This document shows, in pieces, positions 36,528-47,350 of a DNA stretch of 64,000 nucleotides (within the stretch, counting starts at the first letter, position 1; each line of letters opens with the position of its first letter). The position numbers and the translations under genes were made by a program. The DNA is from Acinetobacter sp. ANC 4173 (GTDB lineage Bacteria; Pseudomonadota; Gammaproteobacteria; Pseudomonadales; Moraxellaceae): NCBI RefSeq assembly GCF_004331255.1, contig NZ_SJOF01000004.1:62001-126000 (forward strand), given 5' to 3'. The notes below the pieces were generated by a model that worked only from the letters and a program-made list of their open reading frames with translations, was not told where the DNA came from and ran no database searches.

Positions 36528-39293
36528 CTAAGGCTTAGCCTGCCCATATTGGTCTGCCATCACTTCAAGCAATTGATCAAGATGAATGTATTTTTTAATG
36601 GCTTGGTCTACATCTGCTTTGGTCAAGTTGGCAATCGCTTGATCACGTTTTTTACGGAACAATAAATCGCGATTTCGTTCTAATTGCGAAGTCAGCATCT
36701 GATGAATATTGCGTTCATCTTCCAAAGCCGTAACTCGGTTTTTCAGAATATCGGCTTTAGCTGCTTCTAACTCTTGTTCTGTGACACCATGATCTAGCAA
36801 TTCTTGTAAAACTTTATGCACTGATTGAGACACTTGCTCAGCTTTACCTGCGGTGTAATTAGCACTAATACTCAATGCACCTGAATTGACCCAATCATCC
36901 AATTGAATTTCACTGCCAAAGCCATACACCAAAGCATTCTTCTCACGTAATTCCTGTGCTAAACGTGAAGACAGTTGAGAATCTCCAAGAATGTAACTAA
37001 AGACCAGCATCGCTGGAGCATCAGGGTGATCCTCACCGAGAGGGAAAGTCAGTAAGCTTTGATAACTGCCAAATTCTCGTTGCTCTGACAGCACATGCTG
37101 CTTCTGTGCTTTATACGGCGTATATTCAGAAGTGAGCTGCGCATAAGTTTGAGACCCTTTCCAGTTGCCAAACTGTTTTTTTATCGTGCGCAACATTTTC
37201 TTGGCATTGAACTCGCCTGTAATCGCAATTTGCGCGTTATTCATGGCAAAAAATTGCTGATAAAGTTGCTTCACTTGCTCATTGGTAGAAGCTTGAAATT
37301 GCTTTTTGGCATATTCAGGCTCAAAGTGATAGCGCAAATCCCCTTGCGGATAGATTTCAATTAAACGTGCAATGGTCAGCGCAGCAACGGTTTCAGGTTC
37401 CGTGTATGGGCGGTTTAAGCTCGATAATGTTTGCGACTTGATTAAATCAAACTGTGACTGCTCAAACTTCGGATTCTTCATGACTTCGACAATGTAATTA
37501 AAGAAGTCTTCAAATTTTTCTTTTTTCGCCACAATTTGAATGGTCATACCGTTGCCGTTGGACGATGCTGTTGCAGAACCACCTGCATCAATCGATTTAT
37601 CGGCAATATCTTGCAGACTGTACTTATCCGAAGCACGGAGCAATAAATAAGAAGTGAAATCAATAGTTTCACTTTTGTTCATCAAACTTTGGGCTGTACC
37701 GAACTCAACATTAATGGTGGCATAGGTTTTATTGTCTCGGGTGGCAACAGGATAAAGTGCGTATTTCATCCCATTTTTAAATTCACCACGTTGAATAGTC
37801 TTCTCGTTCTTTTCCAAATATTGTTGTGAGCTTGCAACATATTGCGTTACTTCTTGTTGATACACACTCGCATCTTTTAGCGGCTCTGGTGCTTGAACCT
37901 GTTGGTCTAAAGTTTTACTTGGTGCTTTTGCCTGCTGCTGTTGCATGGCTTTTTTCTGATCTTCAGGAGTCGGTTGAATATCACCAGTAATACGATGCTC
38001 TTTCACCAAGAACTGGTTTAAGGTCTGATTTACCTCATTCAAACTGAGGTTCTGAATATTATTTAAATCCAGATAATATTGATCCCAACGCCCCTGACTC
38101 GCTACAAAATAATCCGCCAGACGTGAACCTAATGCGGCCGAATTACTTTGAATGCTGTCGGCCTGATTTTGAATGAGACTTTTCACCCGCTTTAATTCAG
38201 TTTCATTAAAGGCTTGGGTCTTTTCTACGCCTTGATCCAGTGCCTGATCGACTTGTTCGGCATTATGATTTGGTGCATACATTGCCCCCATAAACACCAA
38301 ATTAAAATCACGATCTAACCATGTGGTTGCCTGCACCATAGTACTGGTGCCTGTTTCTACCATGCTTTGATACAAATGACCACTCGGCTGCATGGTATAC
38401 AACAATGGAGACAAAGCTAAAGCGGGTTTGATCTGTTCATTTTTTCCATTCAAGTAAATATTGAATTTGGCTAAATCACTGCCCTTTGCCACAGTAAATT
38501 CACGCTGTTTAATTTTACTTGCATCAAGCTGCGGTACTTGAACCTGAGCAGGAGTCTGACGTGCTGGAATTGCGCTAAACTGTTGATCAATCTGTTTCAA
38601 CACTTGCGCCTTGTCGAATTTACCTGCAATCACCATTGCTGCATTATTGGGTGCATACCACGTGCGATAGAACTGGTTCAGTTCATTCATTTTGATGGAC
38701 TGCAATTCTTTTAAATCGCCAATTGGTAAACGTCCTAAATACTGGTTTCCATAAGCCGATTTCCACATCTGATCCATTAATACGGCAAAAGGCTGATCCA
38801 AACGGACTTCTCGTTCACGTTTCACAATGGCAATTTCAGAAGGAACAAACTTCTCTTGCAGCACCAATTTATCCATCCGCTCGGCTTCTAAATGTAAAAT
38901 TTCATTTAAAGCAGTTTGCTCGGGACGGACAACATTTATATAACGGGTCGAATAATAGTCAGTACTGGCATTGGTCATTAAAGTGTATTGATCCAGTCTG
39001 CGCTGAAATTCTTCCCCTTTGACATTTTGTGTTCCCTTAAAGGCAAGATGTTCTAACAAATGTGCTAGCCCCCCTTTACCTTGCGGATCATTTAACGAAC
39101 CTGTCAGATATATGGTGCTCATATAGACTTTATTTTCTTTATCGTTCGGTGCCAAAATCACCCGAAAACCATTATCTAATTTATATTCTTCAATTTGATG
39201 ATCTGATTTGACCAAAACAGGCTGTGCCCAAGCAGCCGAACTTAAACCAACAAAAAACAGAGAGAAAGTAAGTTTTTTCAACCGCATTAACAT
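36528..39293 (-). CDS. M16 family zinc metallopeptidase, two-domain periplasmic form
   Basis: The protein has a signal peptide (MRLKKLTFSLFFVGLSSAAW, then AQP). The first M16 half has the inverted zinc motif HLLEHLAFKG near residue 75, with a downstream glutamate in LEAERMDKLVLQEKFVPSEI as third ligand. The second half (from about residue 500, TIQRGEFKNGMKYALYPVAT onward) lacks HxxEH and forms the inactive half of the chamber. At 921 residues it has the usual length of periplasmic pitrilysin-like proteases that degrade small peptides. I start at 39293, with GGA upstream. The gene stands alone. Confidence 0.9.
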   Translation of the reverse strand: MLMRLKKLTFSLFFVGLSSAAWAQPVLVKSDHQIEEYKLDNGFRVILAPNDKENKVYMSTIYLTGSLNDPQGKGGLAHLLEHLAFKGTQNVKGEEFQRRLDQYTLMTNASTDYYSTRYINVVRPEQTALNEILHLEAERMDKLVLQEKFVPSEIAIVKREREVRLDQPFAVLMDQMWKSAYGNQYLGRLPIGDLKELQSIKMNELNQFYRTWYAPNNAAMVIAGKFDKAQVLKQIDQQFSAIPARQTPAQVQVPQLDASKIKQREFTVAKGSDLAKFNIYLNGKNEQIKPALALSPLLYTMQPSGHLYQSMVETGTSTMVQATTWLDRDFNLVFMGAMYAPNHNAEQVDQALDQGVEKTQAFNETELKRVKSLIQNQADSIQSNSAALGSRLADYFVASQGRWDQYYLDLNNIQNLSLNEVNQTLNQFLVKEHRITGDIQPTPEDQKKAMQQQQAKAPSKTLDQQVQAPEPLKDASVYQQEVTQYVASSQQYLEKNEKTIQRGEFKNGMKYALYPVATRDNKTYATINVEFGTAQSLMNKSETIDFTSYLLLRASDKYSLQDIADKSIDAGGSATASSNGNGMTIQIVAKKEKFEDFFNYIVEVMKNPKFEQSQFDLIKSQTLSSLNRPYTEPETVAALTIARLIEIYPQGDLRYHFEPEYAKKQFQASTNEQVKQLYQQFFAMNNAQIAITGEFNAKKMLRTIKKQFGNWKGSQTYAQLTSEYTPYKAQKQHVLSEQREFGSYQSLLTFPLGEDHPDAPAMLVFSYILGDSQLSSRLAQELREKNALVYGFGSEIQLDDWVNSGALSISANYTAGKAEQVSQSVHKVLQELLDHGVTEQELEAAKADILKNRVTALEDERNIHQMLTSQLERNRDLLFRKKRDQAIANLTKADVDQAIKKYIHLDQLLEVMADQYGQAKP

Positions 39294-39422
39294 GTTAATT
39301 CCAATATATTCATTCATATAAATATTTTATAAGCTGACTATCTTACGGAATCGAAAATGGTATTTATAGTGAAGTTTTGCAAAGCAACCCTCAGTTTTGA
39401 GTGTTGCTTTGTTCAAATATAA

Positions 39423-40247
39423 TTAATCTAAGAACAACTCAGCCTGCATATAGAGTTTGCCATAACCTGAAATTTCAATGCGTTCCTGATCTAGAATTTT
39501 GCAATACAACTCGCCACCACGTGTAGAGGCTTGATACGCAATCAACTCTGTTTTGTTTAATCGTTCTGCCCACAATGGCGCAATCGCAGTATGAATTGAA
39601 CCTGTGACAGGGTCTTCATTGATGCCTATTGCAGGGGCAAAATAGCGGGATACACAATCATATTCTGCATTTGAAGCAGTAATCGCGACATCTATACTTG
39701 AACTATGTGCGGTAATCGCGGTACGTAAAGCACCCAATTGCTTTAACAGCTCTAAGTTCGGTTGCTCATCCAAAACATCTTGCACAGTTTCATACTCAAC
39801 AATAAAAGCCTGTTGATTCAGATAAACATTTTTAAATGGCTTACTCAGTGCCTGTGTTAAAAGTTCAGGATAATCTTCTACTTTTTCTGCACGGCGGATT
39901 GGGAAATTCATACAAATTTTGCCATCGTCCGCCTGACTCACAACAAAAACACCCAATTTTTTCACATGAAAATGAATGGTTTTGGCTGGAGTAAAATCTT
40001 TAAATAGCACAAAACTGCTGGCTAAAGTTGCATGCCCGCAAAAATCAACTTCCGCGGTAGGTGTAAACCAACGAATTTCAAAATGCTCGGCATCAATCTT
40101 TTTTACAAATGCAGTTTCAGACAGGTTATTTTCCAAAGCAATATTTTGCATGAGTGCTTCATCTAACCATTGTTCAGTCACAATCACTGCCGCAGGATTC
40201 CCCTTAAATAATGCATTGCTAAAAGCATCGACTTGATACATTTTCAT
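39423..40247 (-). CDS. PhzF family isomerase-like protein
   Basis: The protein begins MKMYQVDAFSNALFKGNPAA with the PhzF signature FxGNPAAV. It continues with NLSETAFV (the catalytic glutamate), EIRWFTPTAEVDFCGHATLA and FAPAIGINEDPVTGSIHTAI. The two-lobed diaminopimelate-epimerase-like fold is complete at 274 residues. Members isomerise phenazine precursors in pseudomonads, but most Acinetobacter members stand alone with unknown substrate, as here. The ATG at 40247 has GGAGA upstream; a longer frame upstream is not needed. Confidence 0.9.
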   Translation of the reverse strand: MKMYQVDAFSNALFKGNPAAVIVTEQWLDEALMQNIALENNLSETAFVKKIDAEHFEIRWFTPTAEVDFCGHATLASSFVLFKDFTPAKTIHFHVKKLGVFVVSQADDGKICMNFPIRRAEKVEDYPELLTQALSKPFKNVYLNQQAFIVEYETVQDVLDEQPNLELLKQLGALRTAITAHSSSIDVAITASNAEYDCVSRYFAPAIGINEDPVTGSIHTAIAPLWAERLNKTELIAYQASTRGGELYCKILDQERIEISGYGKLYMQAELFLD

Positions 40248-40349
40248 GATTTGTCTCCATTGTTTCATTATGATTATGCCGTTACAGTCAAAAAAGAACA
40301 GATACAAATTTATTTGATTTATGGGTACAGTTGTTGCACCACGCAAAAA

Positions 40350-40385
40350 AGAAAGCCAATATTCGAAAATATTGACTTTCTTATT
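40350..40385 (-). terminator. Terminator after tcyP
   Basis: The stem GAAAGCCAATATT with AATATTGACTTTC (one mismatch) forms around CGAA. It lies about 20 bases downstream of the tcyP stop on the minus strand and is followed by TTTTTTGCG on that strand. Confidence 0.75.
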
Positions 40386-40403
40386 TATGACGTAACAGCG
40401 AAA

Positions 40404-41792
40404 TTAATTCTCGGTTAAATCGACATTTTCTTGTGCAAAAATAGCTTGATCGGTCTGCCCTAAAACTTGACTGGTGACCATACCCGCTGTCATAGAACCA
40501 TTCACATTCAAAGCTGTACGTCCCATATCAATCAAAGGTTCAATCGAAATCAGTAGCGCCACTAAAGTCACGGGTAATCCCAACATCGGCAACACAATTA
40601 AGGCAGCAAAGGTTGCACCACCACCTACGCCTGCAACACCGACAGAACTGAGCGTTACGACACAGACCAAAGTCAGAATCCAGATAGGATCTAATGGGTT
40701 AATCCCAACGGTTGGTGCTACCATCACCGCCAACATGGCAGGATATAAACCCGCACAACCATTTTGACCAATGGTTGTCCCAAAAGAGGCCGAGAAACTG
40801 GCAATCGACTCAGGCACACCTAAACGACGCGTTTGTGCCTCAATATTTAGTGGAATACTGGCTGCACTAGAACGGCTGGTAAATGCAAAAGTCAGTACAG
40901 GCCAAACCTTTTTAAAGAATTGAACTGGATTGACACCTGTAAATAACAAAATGAGTGCATGCACAGCAAACATGATGCCCAGACCAATATAAGATGCGAC
41001 AAGGAAGCCACCCAAATTTAGAATGTCTGCCAATTTTGAATTCGCCACAATATTGGTCATTAAGGCAAATACACCATACGGGGTTAAGATCATAATTAAG
41101 CGGACTAATTTCATCACCCATGCTTGCATAATTTCAATCGCAGCAAGCAGTTTTTGCCCTTTCTCTGCATCTGCCTTAATTAAGTTTAAACCTGCAATAC
41201 CCAAAAACACCGCAAATATCACCACACTAATAATTGAGGTTGGATGCGCGCCCGTCAGCTCAGCAAAAGGATTGGTGGGAATAAAAGATAGAAACAGATC
41301 TGGAACTTGTAAATTCGTCACTTGCCCCACATAGTCGGTCTGAATGGCATTCAGACGTTCAGTTTCTTGTGCCCCCTGAACCAAGCCTGCTGCAGTCAAA
41401 CCAAAAGCATTGGTCACCACCACACCGACAAAAGCCGCAATCGCCGTTGTAACCAAAAGCGTGCCTATACTAATGAAACTGATTTTGCCAAGAGAACCTG
41501 CATCATGCAGCTTAATCACCGCACCTAAAATGGAAACGAAGACCAACGGCATGACCACCATTTGCAGCAGTTTGACATAGCCTTTACCGACCAAGTTAAA
41601 CCATTGCACCGACTCTTGCAGCACTGTTGAGCCTGTGCCATACACCAAATGCAAAAGCAAACCGAACACTACCCCCAAGCAGAGACCAGCAAGCACCTTT
41701 TTGGCAAGGCTCCAATTGGTATGACGTGTCCGACTTAATAAGAACAGCAATACCACAAACAGAATGACATTGATGATTAAGGGCATATTCAT
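40404..41792 (-). CDS. tcyP: L-cystine transporter TcyP (DAACS family)
   Basis: The 462-residue membrane protein matches E. coli YdjN/TcyP as I recall it over its whole length. Examples are [100 protein letters not shown] and [20 protein letters not shown]. The serine-rich hairpin ([10 protein letters not shown]) and the NMDGT-like region belong to dicarboxylate/amino acid:cation symporters. It imports cystine as a sulfur source, which fits the sulfur-scavenging operon elsewhere in the window. Confidence 0.94.
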   Translation of the reverse strand: MNMPLIINVILFVVLLFLLSRTRHTNWSLAKKVLAGLCLGVVFGLLLHLVYGTGSTVLQESVQWFNLVGKGYVKLLQMVVMPLVFVSILGAVIKLHDAGSLGKISFISIGTLLVTTAIAAFVGVVVTNAFGLTAAGLVQGAQETERLNAIQTDYVGQVTNLQVPDLFLSFIPTNPFAELTGAHPTSIISVVIFAVFLGIAGLNLIKADAEKGQKLLAAIEIMQAWVMKLVRLIMILTPYGVFALMTNIVANSKLADILNLGGFLVASYIGLGIMFAVHALILLFTGVNPVQFFKKVWPVLTFAFTSRSSAASIPLNIEAQTRRLGVPESIASFSASFGTTIGQNGCAGLYPAMLAVMVAPTVGINPLDPIWILTLVCVVTLSSVGVAGVGGGATFAALIVLPMLGLPVTLVALLISIEPLIDMGRTALNVNGSMTAGMVTSQVLGQTDQAIFAQENVDLTEN

Positions 41793-41916
41793 GTTTTTTC
41801 CCTAAATAATGTAATCCCTATTATAAATCAAAATTCAATTCGACTTTTGGCTTTACCTGTACAGACTCACCAAGTGTTCAAATTTAGACTACTCCTGCAA
41901 CAATCGGAGTTATGAT

Positions 41917-42567
41917 ATGTCCAAGAAAATAATGTTATTGAATCTAAATATGGCTGAACTGTTAAATCCACACATTCAACCTGTCGAACTGGCAAAAGCG
42001 TATCGTTTACTCAATCATGGTCCAACCGTCTTGGTGTCTGCACAACACGAGCAAAATGCCAATGTGATGACGGCAGCTTGGGCATGTGCGCTAGAGTTGG
42101 TTCCAGCCAAAGTATCTGTCGTACTGGATAAAAGCACCAAAACCCGAAAATTAATTGAACAATCGGGTTATTTTGCCTTACAAGTTCCGACGTTGAAGCA
42201 AATTGAGTTAGTACAAGCCTTAGGTTCAATCAGTCAGTTTAATGATCCAGCTAAACTTGAGCATTGTCATACTCCACTTTTTCAATTTGAGGGTTTTGAC
42301 TTACCTGTGGTGGAAGGCTGTGCAGCTTGGTTGATATGCGAACTTATACCCGAGCCGCATAATCAGCAAGCGCATGATCTATTTATAGGAAAAGTGGTTG
42401 CAGCCTATGCAGATGATCGCGTGTTTCGTGATGGACATTGGTATTACCATGAAGCTGACCCATCGTGGAAAAGTGTGCACCATGTTGCAGGAGGCCATTA
42501 CTACACCATTGGTGATGCGGTAGATGCCAACAAAAGTAAGCCGTTAATCTTCCCCAACTTTGAATGA
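41917..42567 (+). CDS. Flavin reductase family protein (FMN-binding split barrel)
   Basis: The 216-residue protein has the split-barrel flavin-binding fold: VELAKAYRLLNHGPTVLVSA, VMTAAWACALELVPAKVSVV and KSTKTRKLIEQSGYFALQVP, followed by HDLFIGKVVAAYADDRVF. The pattern of an alanine-rich strand followed by PAKVSVV is typical of the FMN-binding reductase-like group. It would reduce or bind FMN. A link to the FMNH2-dependent sulfur monooxygenases at 6-10 kb is possible but unproven, as the gene is far away. CGGAG supports the ATG at 41917. Confidence 0.82.
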   Translation: MSKKIMLLNLNMAELLNPHIQPVELAKAYRLLNHGPTVLVSAQHEQNANVMTAAWACALELVPAKVSVVLDKSTKTRKLIEQSGYFALQVPTLKQIELVQALGSISQFNDPAKLEHCHTPLFQFEGFDLPVVEGCAAWLICELIPEPHNQQAHDLFIGKVVAAYADDRVFRDGHWYYHEADPSWKSVHHVAGGHYYTIGDAVDANKSKPLIFPNFE

Positions 42568-42658
42568 TGCTCGACTAAAGGTGAAACGTCAGCAATTGTT
42601 TTTCTAAATTTTTCACCTTATAGTTCAAGTGTATTTTTTAAACAATTAGTCAAATTTT

Positions 42659-43858
42659 ATGAACAGGACGTTCTCAAATACCCTCAAACTCAGCGCATTT
42701 CTTTGTTTAAGTATGTGTTTAGGCATCGGTATTTTGCGTTTTTCCTATACGGCCTTATTGCCTTCAACCCGCGAAGCCTATGAATGGAGTCATAACTTTG
42801 CCAGTATTTTAGGCAGCTCCAACCTTTTAGGCTATTTGATCGGTGCCTATTGGGCTATGAAAATCCCGCAAAATCCTAAAATGCCCATCTATATCATTAG
42901 CGCTGCTTTTGTGGGTTCGATGAGTCTATTTGCCTGTGCCTTTTCCAGTTTTTCAGAAACTTGGTATTTAACATGGCGCTTTATTTCAGGCATCAGTGGT
43001 GGCTTACTGATGATTCTGTCTCCAAGTGTGGTCGCTCAATGTAGCGATTTACAGCATCGCTTTAAAATCAACTTTATTGGTTTTAGTGGTATCGGTTTAG
43101 GAGTTTTATGTGCCACGCTGTTTATGACCTACCTCGACCGAATTGCAATTTCAAGTGCATGGTTAATCTTGTGTGCCTTCGCTTTTGCTATGAGTACACT
43201 ACTTTGGTTTCTGGTACGTCCATTTCAAGCTCAACTACACGCTATTCCAGCAACACAGTCCCAATCAGATCAAGTCAGTTTCATTTACTACAGCTTATTA
43301 ATTGCTTATGCCTGTAGCGCGTTTGCCTATATTCCCCATTCTTTATTCTGGATTGACTACTTGAGTCATGTATTGGTCTTGAATTTATTCTGGATTAATT
43401 TCAATTGGATTCTATATGGTCTAGGCAGTGCTTTAGGGGCGTATAGCGCATATGTCTTGGCGCGCCGGCTCGGGAATTTTGCCGCACTGAAAATGCTATA
43501 CAGCGTCTATATCTTTGCAGTTTTAATTGCCGTACTTAGCTTCTCGCCTATTTTTACCTTTATATCTTCATTCCTCACAGGTTTACTTAATCCTGCTGTG
43601 GTTTTCCTGACTTCATACACCATTTTACAATTGTATGGTCTGGCATATAAAAAATTATGGAGTATGGCAACGCTCAGTTTTGCTACCATTCAACTGATTG
43701 GCGGTATTAGCTTTAGTACTTTGCAGCATTTTGGCGTGTCCTATCATCAGCAATTTAGCATAGCCTCAGCAGTACTATTGCTCGGCACCTTACAACTGTT
43801 TTGGTTTACTCGCACGCATAAAAAAGCCAGCCAAAACAGTAAAGCAATGACCGATTAA
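42659..43858 (+). CDS. YbfB/YjiJ family MFS transporter
   Basis: The 399-residue protein has about 12 membrane helices. It begins with the YbfB/YjiJ pattern LCLGIGILRFSYTALLPSTR (here preceded by SM) and has the GSSNLLGYLIGAYWAMKIP and WRFISGISGGLLMILSPSVV segments of this MFS subgroup. The substrate is unknown. It follows the flavin reductase gene at a distance of 91 bases on the same strand. Confidence 0.88.
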   Translation: MNRTFSNTLKLSAFLCLSMCLGIGILRFSYTALLPSTREAYEWSHNFASILGSSNLLGYLIGAYWAMKIPQNPKMPIYIISAAFVGSMSLFACAFSSFSETWYLTWRFISGISGGLLMILSPSVVAQCSDLQHRFKINFIGFSGIGLGVLCATLFMTYLDRIAISSAWLILCAFAFAMSTLLWFLVRPFQAQLHAIPATQSQSDQVSFIYYSLLIAYACSAFAYIPHSLFWIDYLSHVLVLNLFWINFNWILYGLGSALGAYSAYVLARRLGNFAALKMLYSVYIFAVLIAVLSFSPIFTFISSFLTGLLNPAVVFLTSYTILQLYGLAYKKLWSMATLSFATIQLIGGISFSTLQHFGVSYHQQFSIASAVLLLGTLQLFWFTRTHKKASQNSKAMTD

Positions 43859-44043
43859 TCATGCAAATATTTTATTCCAAACTTTCAAAATCGGTTGTAT
43901 TGAGAATAATTGGACATTCTAAAGAAATTGGGTAATCGTCAAAAATAGGACAATGTTGTTTTTTTCAATATGTCCTAAAACCTATTTTTTGTGCTTCATG
44001 TAATCTGAGCAATCATCTTCTTGACCTGACACACCATATGCCT

Positions 44044-44607
44044 TTACAAACTCTGCTTATGGCTTAACAATGGATAAGGATTCACAACCCCTTGCCCAGT
44101 AAAATAAATCCCATAATGTAAATGTGGTGGTGTATTTTTCGCATTGCCCGTGTTGCCCACAAAACCCAGTACTGCCCCTTGCTCCACCCAATCGCCCACT
44201 TCTAAATGTGGAGCATAAGCCTCTAAATGCGCATAATAATGCCGACTTAAATCTGGGCCAATTACCCACACAACTTTGCCACCTAAGCTATCTAAACCAA
44301 CTTTTGCAACGATGCCTTGCGTTGTACTCAGTACTTCAGTTCCTCGTTTAGCAAAGATATCGATACCTTCATGTTTACGATTCTGACCTCTTGCAGCACC
44401 CCATGTATCATTTATTTGTTTTGAGGTAATGCCTTTAACAGGCATAGGTAATTGCGTCGAGAGATTTTGACAAGCCAATTGAAACTGCAGAATAGGATAT
44501 TTCCAACCCGTCGACTCACCTGAAACAGGCGGTTTACATGCCAGTAACATCCAACTAAGAGGTAGCAATATCGCGAAAGTTTTAATGCTTCGGTATTGAG
44601 GTTTCAT
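44044..44607 (-). CDS. M23 family metallopeptidase lipoprotein
   Basis: The N-terminus MKPQYRSIKTFAILLPLSWM followed by LLACKPP is a lipoprotein signal with lipobox LLAC (Cys24). The LytM domain shows GQNRKHEGIDIFAKRGTEVL (the HxxxD zinc ligands), YYAHLEAYAPHLEVGDWVEQ and GNTGNAKNTPPHLHYGIYF (the HxH motif). Catalytic residues look complete, so it is probably an active murein DD- or LD-endopeptidase at the outer membrane. At 187 residues it is a minimal single-domain member. Confidence 0.92.
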   Translation of the reverse strand: MKPQYRSIKTFAILLPLSWMLLACKPPVSGESTGWKYPILQFQLACQNLSTQLPMPVKGITSKQINDTWGAARGQNRKHEGIDIFAKRGTEVLSTTQGIVAKVGLDSLGGKVVWVIGPDLSRHYYAHLEAYAPHLEVGDWVEQGAVLGFVGNTGNAKNTPPHLHYGIYFTGQGVVNPYPLLSHKQSL

Positions 44608-44778
44608 TCTAATAATGTGAGCTTTTTAAATTGACTCAATTCTAATGATGAGCACTACAATTCCCAATGGTGTTTTGGTTATCTTATCAATTACCTAGAA
44701 TTTCAAATAGCGGCTAAAATAACTTTATGATGAGATCAAACTTTACGCTCAATTTATCAAACATAATTTTCGAGCAAA

Positions 44779-44812
44779 AAAAAGCCTACTTATGAGTCAA
44801 GTAGGCTTTAAA
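44779..44812 (-). terminator. Minus-strand terminator downstream of the hemerythrin gene
   Basis: The perfect 11-bp stem AAAGCCTACTT/AAGTAGGCTTT is followed on the minus strand by a run of eight T residues. It lies about 170 bases after the hemerythrin gene, with no other gene in between. The rest of the 44608-44983 gap holds nothing I can support. Confidence 0.8.
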
Positions 44813-44983
44813 AATTTAAAACAAGTCAGGGAACTATCAGCTTTAAATCTTGTGCTAATACTGCCAAAACTGAGAACTATTTACAATACTTTGGTTAAAG
44901 ATATATTTAAAATATTTGTTAAAAGATCCTTTTTTTTAAATTAATTTTCATGTAGAGCCAATTTATACCAATCCATTCCCACA

Positions 44984-45469
44984 TCAACGGGTTAGACTAT
45001 CTTTTTCCTTGCTCAAATATTTATTATATTCTTTCAAATACTGCTCAGCCAATTGCATTTTTTGCTGTTCAGCTAAAATTTTGCCTGCTTGTTGAAAAAA
45101 GCCATGTTCCTCTTCCTTTAAATGATGGTGGACTTTTTCAGATAATTTTTTTGCAATTACTAACCAACTCGGATGGCTAAACTCAGTTTCGCTCAATTGC
45201 TCTAACCACTCATCCATCTCGTGATGTTCTGCCAAGGCATGACGGGTGATGTTAAGACCTGAATCAGTCATCATCAGTGGAATATAAAGATATCTATCTT
45301 CTGCGACTGAATGTGCAAACAATTCATTTTTTAATTCATTGAATAATTCATGTCTTTCTTCGGTGTCTCCTGAAGTCTGAATTAATTGTTCAGATAATAT
45401 TCTTTGTTTGTCGTGACTTTGTCTTAATGCTTCAAAATTGTTGTATTTGTCATTGGGGCTAATCCTCAA
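44984..45469 (-). CDS. Hemerythrin (HHE) domain protein
   Basis: The 161-residue all-helical protein has the spaced histidine and glutamate ligands of an HHE cation-binding domain: ALRQSHDKQR near residue 18, LFAHSVAEDRYLY near residue 51, HALAEHHEMDEWLEQL near residue 76 and VHHHLKEEEHGFFQQAG near residue 112. It should bind a di-iron centre and sense or store oxygen, nitric oxide or iron. No regulator or partner gene is adjacent. Confidence 0.88.
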   Translation of the reverse strand: MRISPNDKYNNFEALRQSHDKQRILSEQLIQTSGDTEERHELFNELKNELFAHSVAEDRYLYIPLMMTDSGLNITRHALAEHHEMDEWLEQLSETEFSHPSWLVIAKKLSEKVHHHLKEEEHGFFQQAGKILAEQQKMQLAEQYLKEYNKYLSKEKDSLTR

Positions 45470-46213
45470 AATTCACTTTATGGATATGCACCTACTATGA
45501 ACATGTCACAAAATATGGTCTGTTCACAAACTGTTTTATTTTTAAGCGCAATGCATTACCATTTTTTTCAAATTGTGTTTTTACTCCCATTCATTGTTAA
45601 TGTAAAAGAATCCAATAATCCTAGCTGCAACTACAGCTTAATTTGCTAAATGTTCAGGCTTTTTTGCAGACAACAAATTAAAAAAGAATAAGTCGCTCAC
45701 CCTGTATTTAAAGCGATTGCACAAGAAGATTTCGCACCTTTATCAAAAAGGAACTGGGTGATCGCCCCTTAAAACTAAAGTGTATAAAATGCTAGTTATA
45801 TTAAACTAAATCAAAAAAAGCCTCATGACTCTAGAACCAGAGCCTTAACTGAATAAAATAATCTTCACTGCTAAATGGAATGGATATTATCTGATCTTAA
45901 AGCATATATGATTCAGATTTTTAATAAAAATTTTATAATTGACTCAATAATTTACTTTTTCTCATTAGCTCACACATTTATAATTTTTATCAATTGAGGG
46001 ACATAAACATCACCGAATATCGTTCAAACTCTTATCAAATTTTCACCACTTTTTCATAGAATCACCATTAAGATTTTCAATAGAAAGCCGATAAATAAAA
46101 AATGCCACAGAGATTATCATTATTCGATATATTAAATAAGTCTGAATCATTTTCCATCATCAGGCTAAAAATCTAAGAATTAAAAATAACAACTTTAAGC
46201 AAGGAGGCAATCC
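45470..46213. other. Long AT-rich gap before the catalase-family gene
   Basis: No complete gene is seen. A short plus-strand stretch near 45690-45770 reads VAHPVFKAIAQEDFAPLSKR and then NWVIAP before a stop, with no start codon, and may be the tail of a lost gene. An AAGGAGG ribosome site at the right edge belongs to the next gene. Confidence 0.4.
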
Positions 46214-47350
46214 ATGCCTAATTTCAAAAGACCTCAGCTCTTAGGTCTAATTTTTCACGCTATATTGCTCACAGGTGTTACTACTGCCCTACATGCAAAT
46301 ACTCCACCTGTAGGACTGAATACCCCTAAAGCGCTTGTTTATCCTAATATCGATCTCAGTTTAAGTGAAAGTCTTTATCCAAATGAGGTCGCCACGGCCA
46401 AGCAAATTGCAGACATCATTGAAATGTCCATCCGCAAACAATATGCCACAGATATCGCGCTACGTGATGCACACCCTAAAGCACATGGTTGCGTACGCGC
46501 AGAATTTAAGATAAATGAAACATTGCCTCAAAACCTGATTCAAGGTGTTTTCATTCCAGGGAAAACTTATCAAGCATGGATTCGTTTTTCTAATGGATCA
46601 AGTAATGCTAAACAGGCGGATATTAAAAAAGATGCACGCGGCATGGCAATCAAACTTTTAGCCGTGCCAGGGAAAAATCTTTCAGATGAGGCCTCTTCCA
46701 CGCAAGATTTTATTATGATCAATCACCCTGTCTTTTTTGCCAATGACCCCGCTCATTATCTGTCATTCATGCAAGATATCAATAGTGATAAATTTCTAAA
46801 AAAACTGCATATCCCTTTTGCATTAGGGGCTAAAGGAACTTGGATTGCCTTAAACACTAGAAATAAAATTTCAAATCCATTACAAACGAGATACTGGTCT
46901 ATGGTGCCCTATCAATTGGGATTAGGTAGCAATCGCCAAGCGGTAAAATATTCTGCTCGAGCGTGTTCGAGCGTTATCAGCCCTATTCCAGCTAAACCTC
47001 AACAGAACTTCTTAAGAGATGCACTCCGTACGAGTTTGCAAGCAAGTGATGCGTGCATGGAGTTTTTAGTCCAACCTCGAACATCCAACTCAATGTCCGT
47101 CGAAGACTCTATGACAGAATGGAAAGAAGACCAAGCCCCTTTCTACAAGGTGGCAACGATTCGTATTCCTCAGCAAGTATTTGATACCCCAGAACAAAAT
47201 AAATTTTGTGAAAACCTCTCCTTTACGCCATGGCATGCATTAGCTGAACACAAACCCCTTGGCGCTATAAACCGAATGCGCAAAGTCATCTATGAGCAGA
47301 TTAGTCGCGTCCGACATGAAATGAATTCGACTGAAAGATTCGAACCCTGA
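46214..47350 (+). CDS. Catalase-family (catalase-related) secreted protein
   Basis: A signal peptide (MPNFKRPQLLGLIFHAILLT through ALHAN) precedes a reduced heme-catalase fold. It has AHGCVRAEFKINETLP in the place of the usual catalase HG motif. YQAWIRFSNGSSN and KDARGMAIKLLAVPG follow, then DFIMINHPVFFANDP. The end shows the heme-ligand-type helix GAINRMRKVIYEQISRVRHE. At 378 residues it lacks the C-terminal domain of full catalases and fits the small periplasmic catalase-like group. It may act as a peroxidase or peroxygenase. An AAGGAGG ribosome site lies seven bases before the ATG. Confidence 0.87.
   Translation: MPNFKRPQLLGLIFHAILLTGVTTALHANTPPVGLNTPKALVYPNIDLSLSESLYPNEVATAKQIADIIEMSIRKQYATDIALRDAHPKAHGCVRAEFKINETLPQNLIQGVFIPGKTYQAWIRFSNGSSNAKQADIKKDARGMAIKLLAVPGKNLSDEASSTQDFIMINHPVFFANDPAHYLSFMQDINSDKFLKKLHIPFALGAKGTWIALNTRNKISNPLQTRYWSMVPYQLGLGSNRQAVKYSARACSSVISPIPAKPQQNFLRDALRTSLQASDACMEFLVQPRTSNSMSVEDSMTEWKEDQAPFYKVATIRIPQQVFDTPEQNKFCENLSFTPWHALAEHKPLGAINRMRKVIYEQISRVRHEMNSTERFEP

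Noticed and set aside
45690..45775. A short coding-like piece (VAHPVFKAIAQEDFAPLSKR) in the gap before the catalase-family gene.
   Set aside because: There is no start, it is about 30 codons long and I recognise no family; kept only as a note in the gap description.
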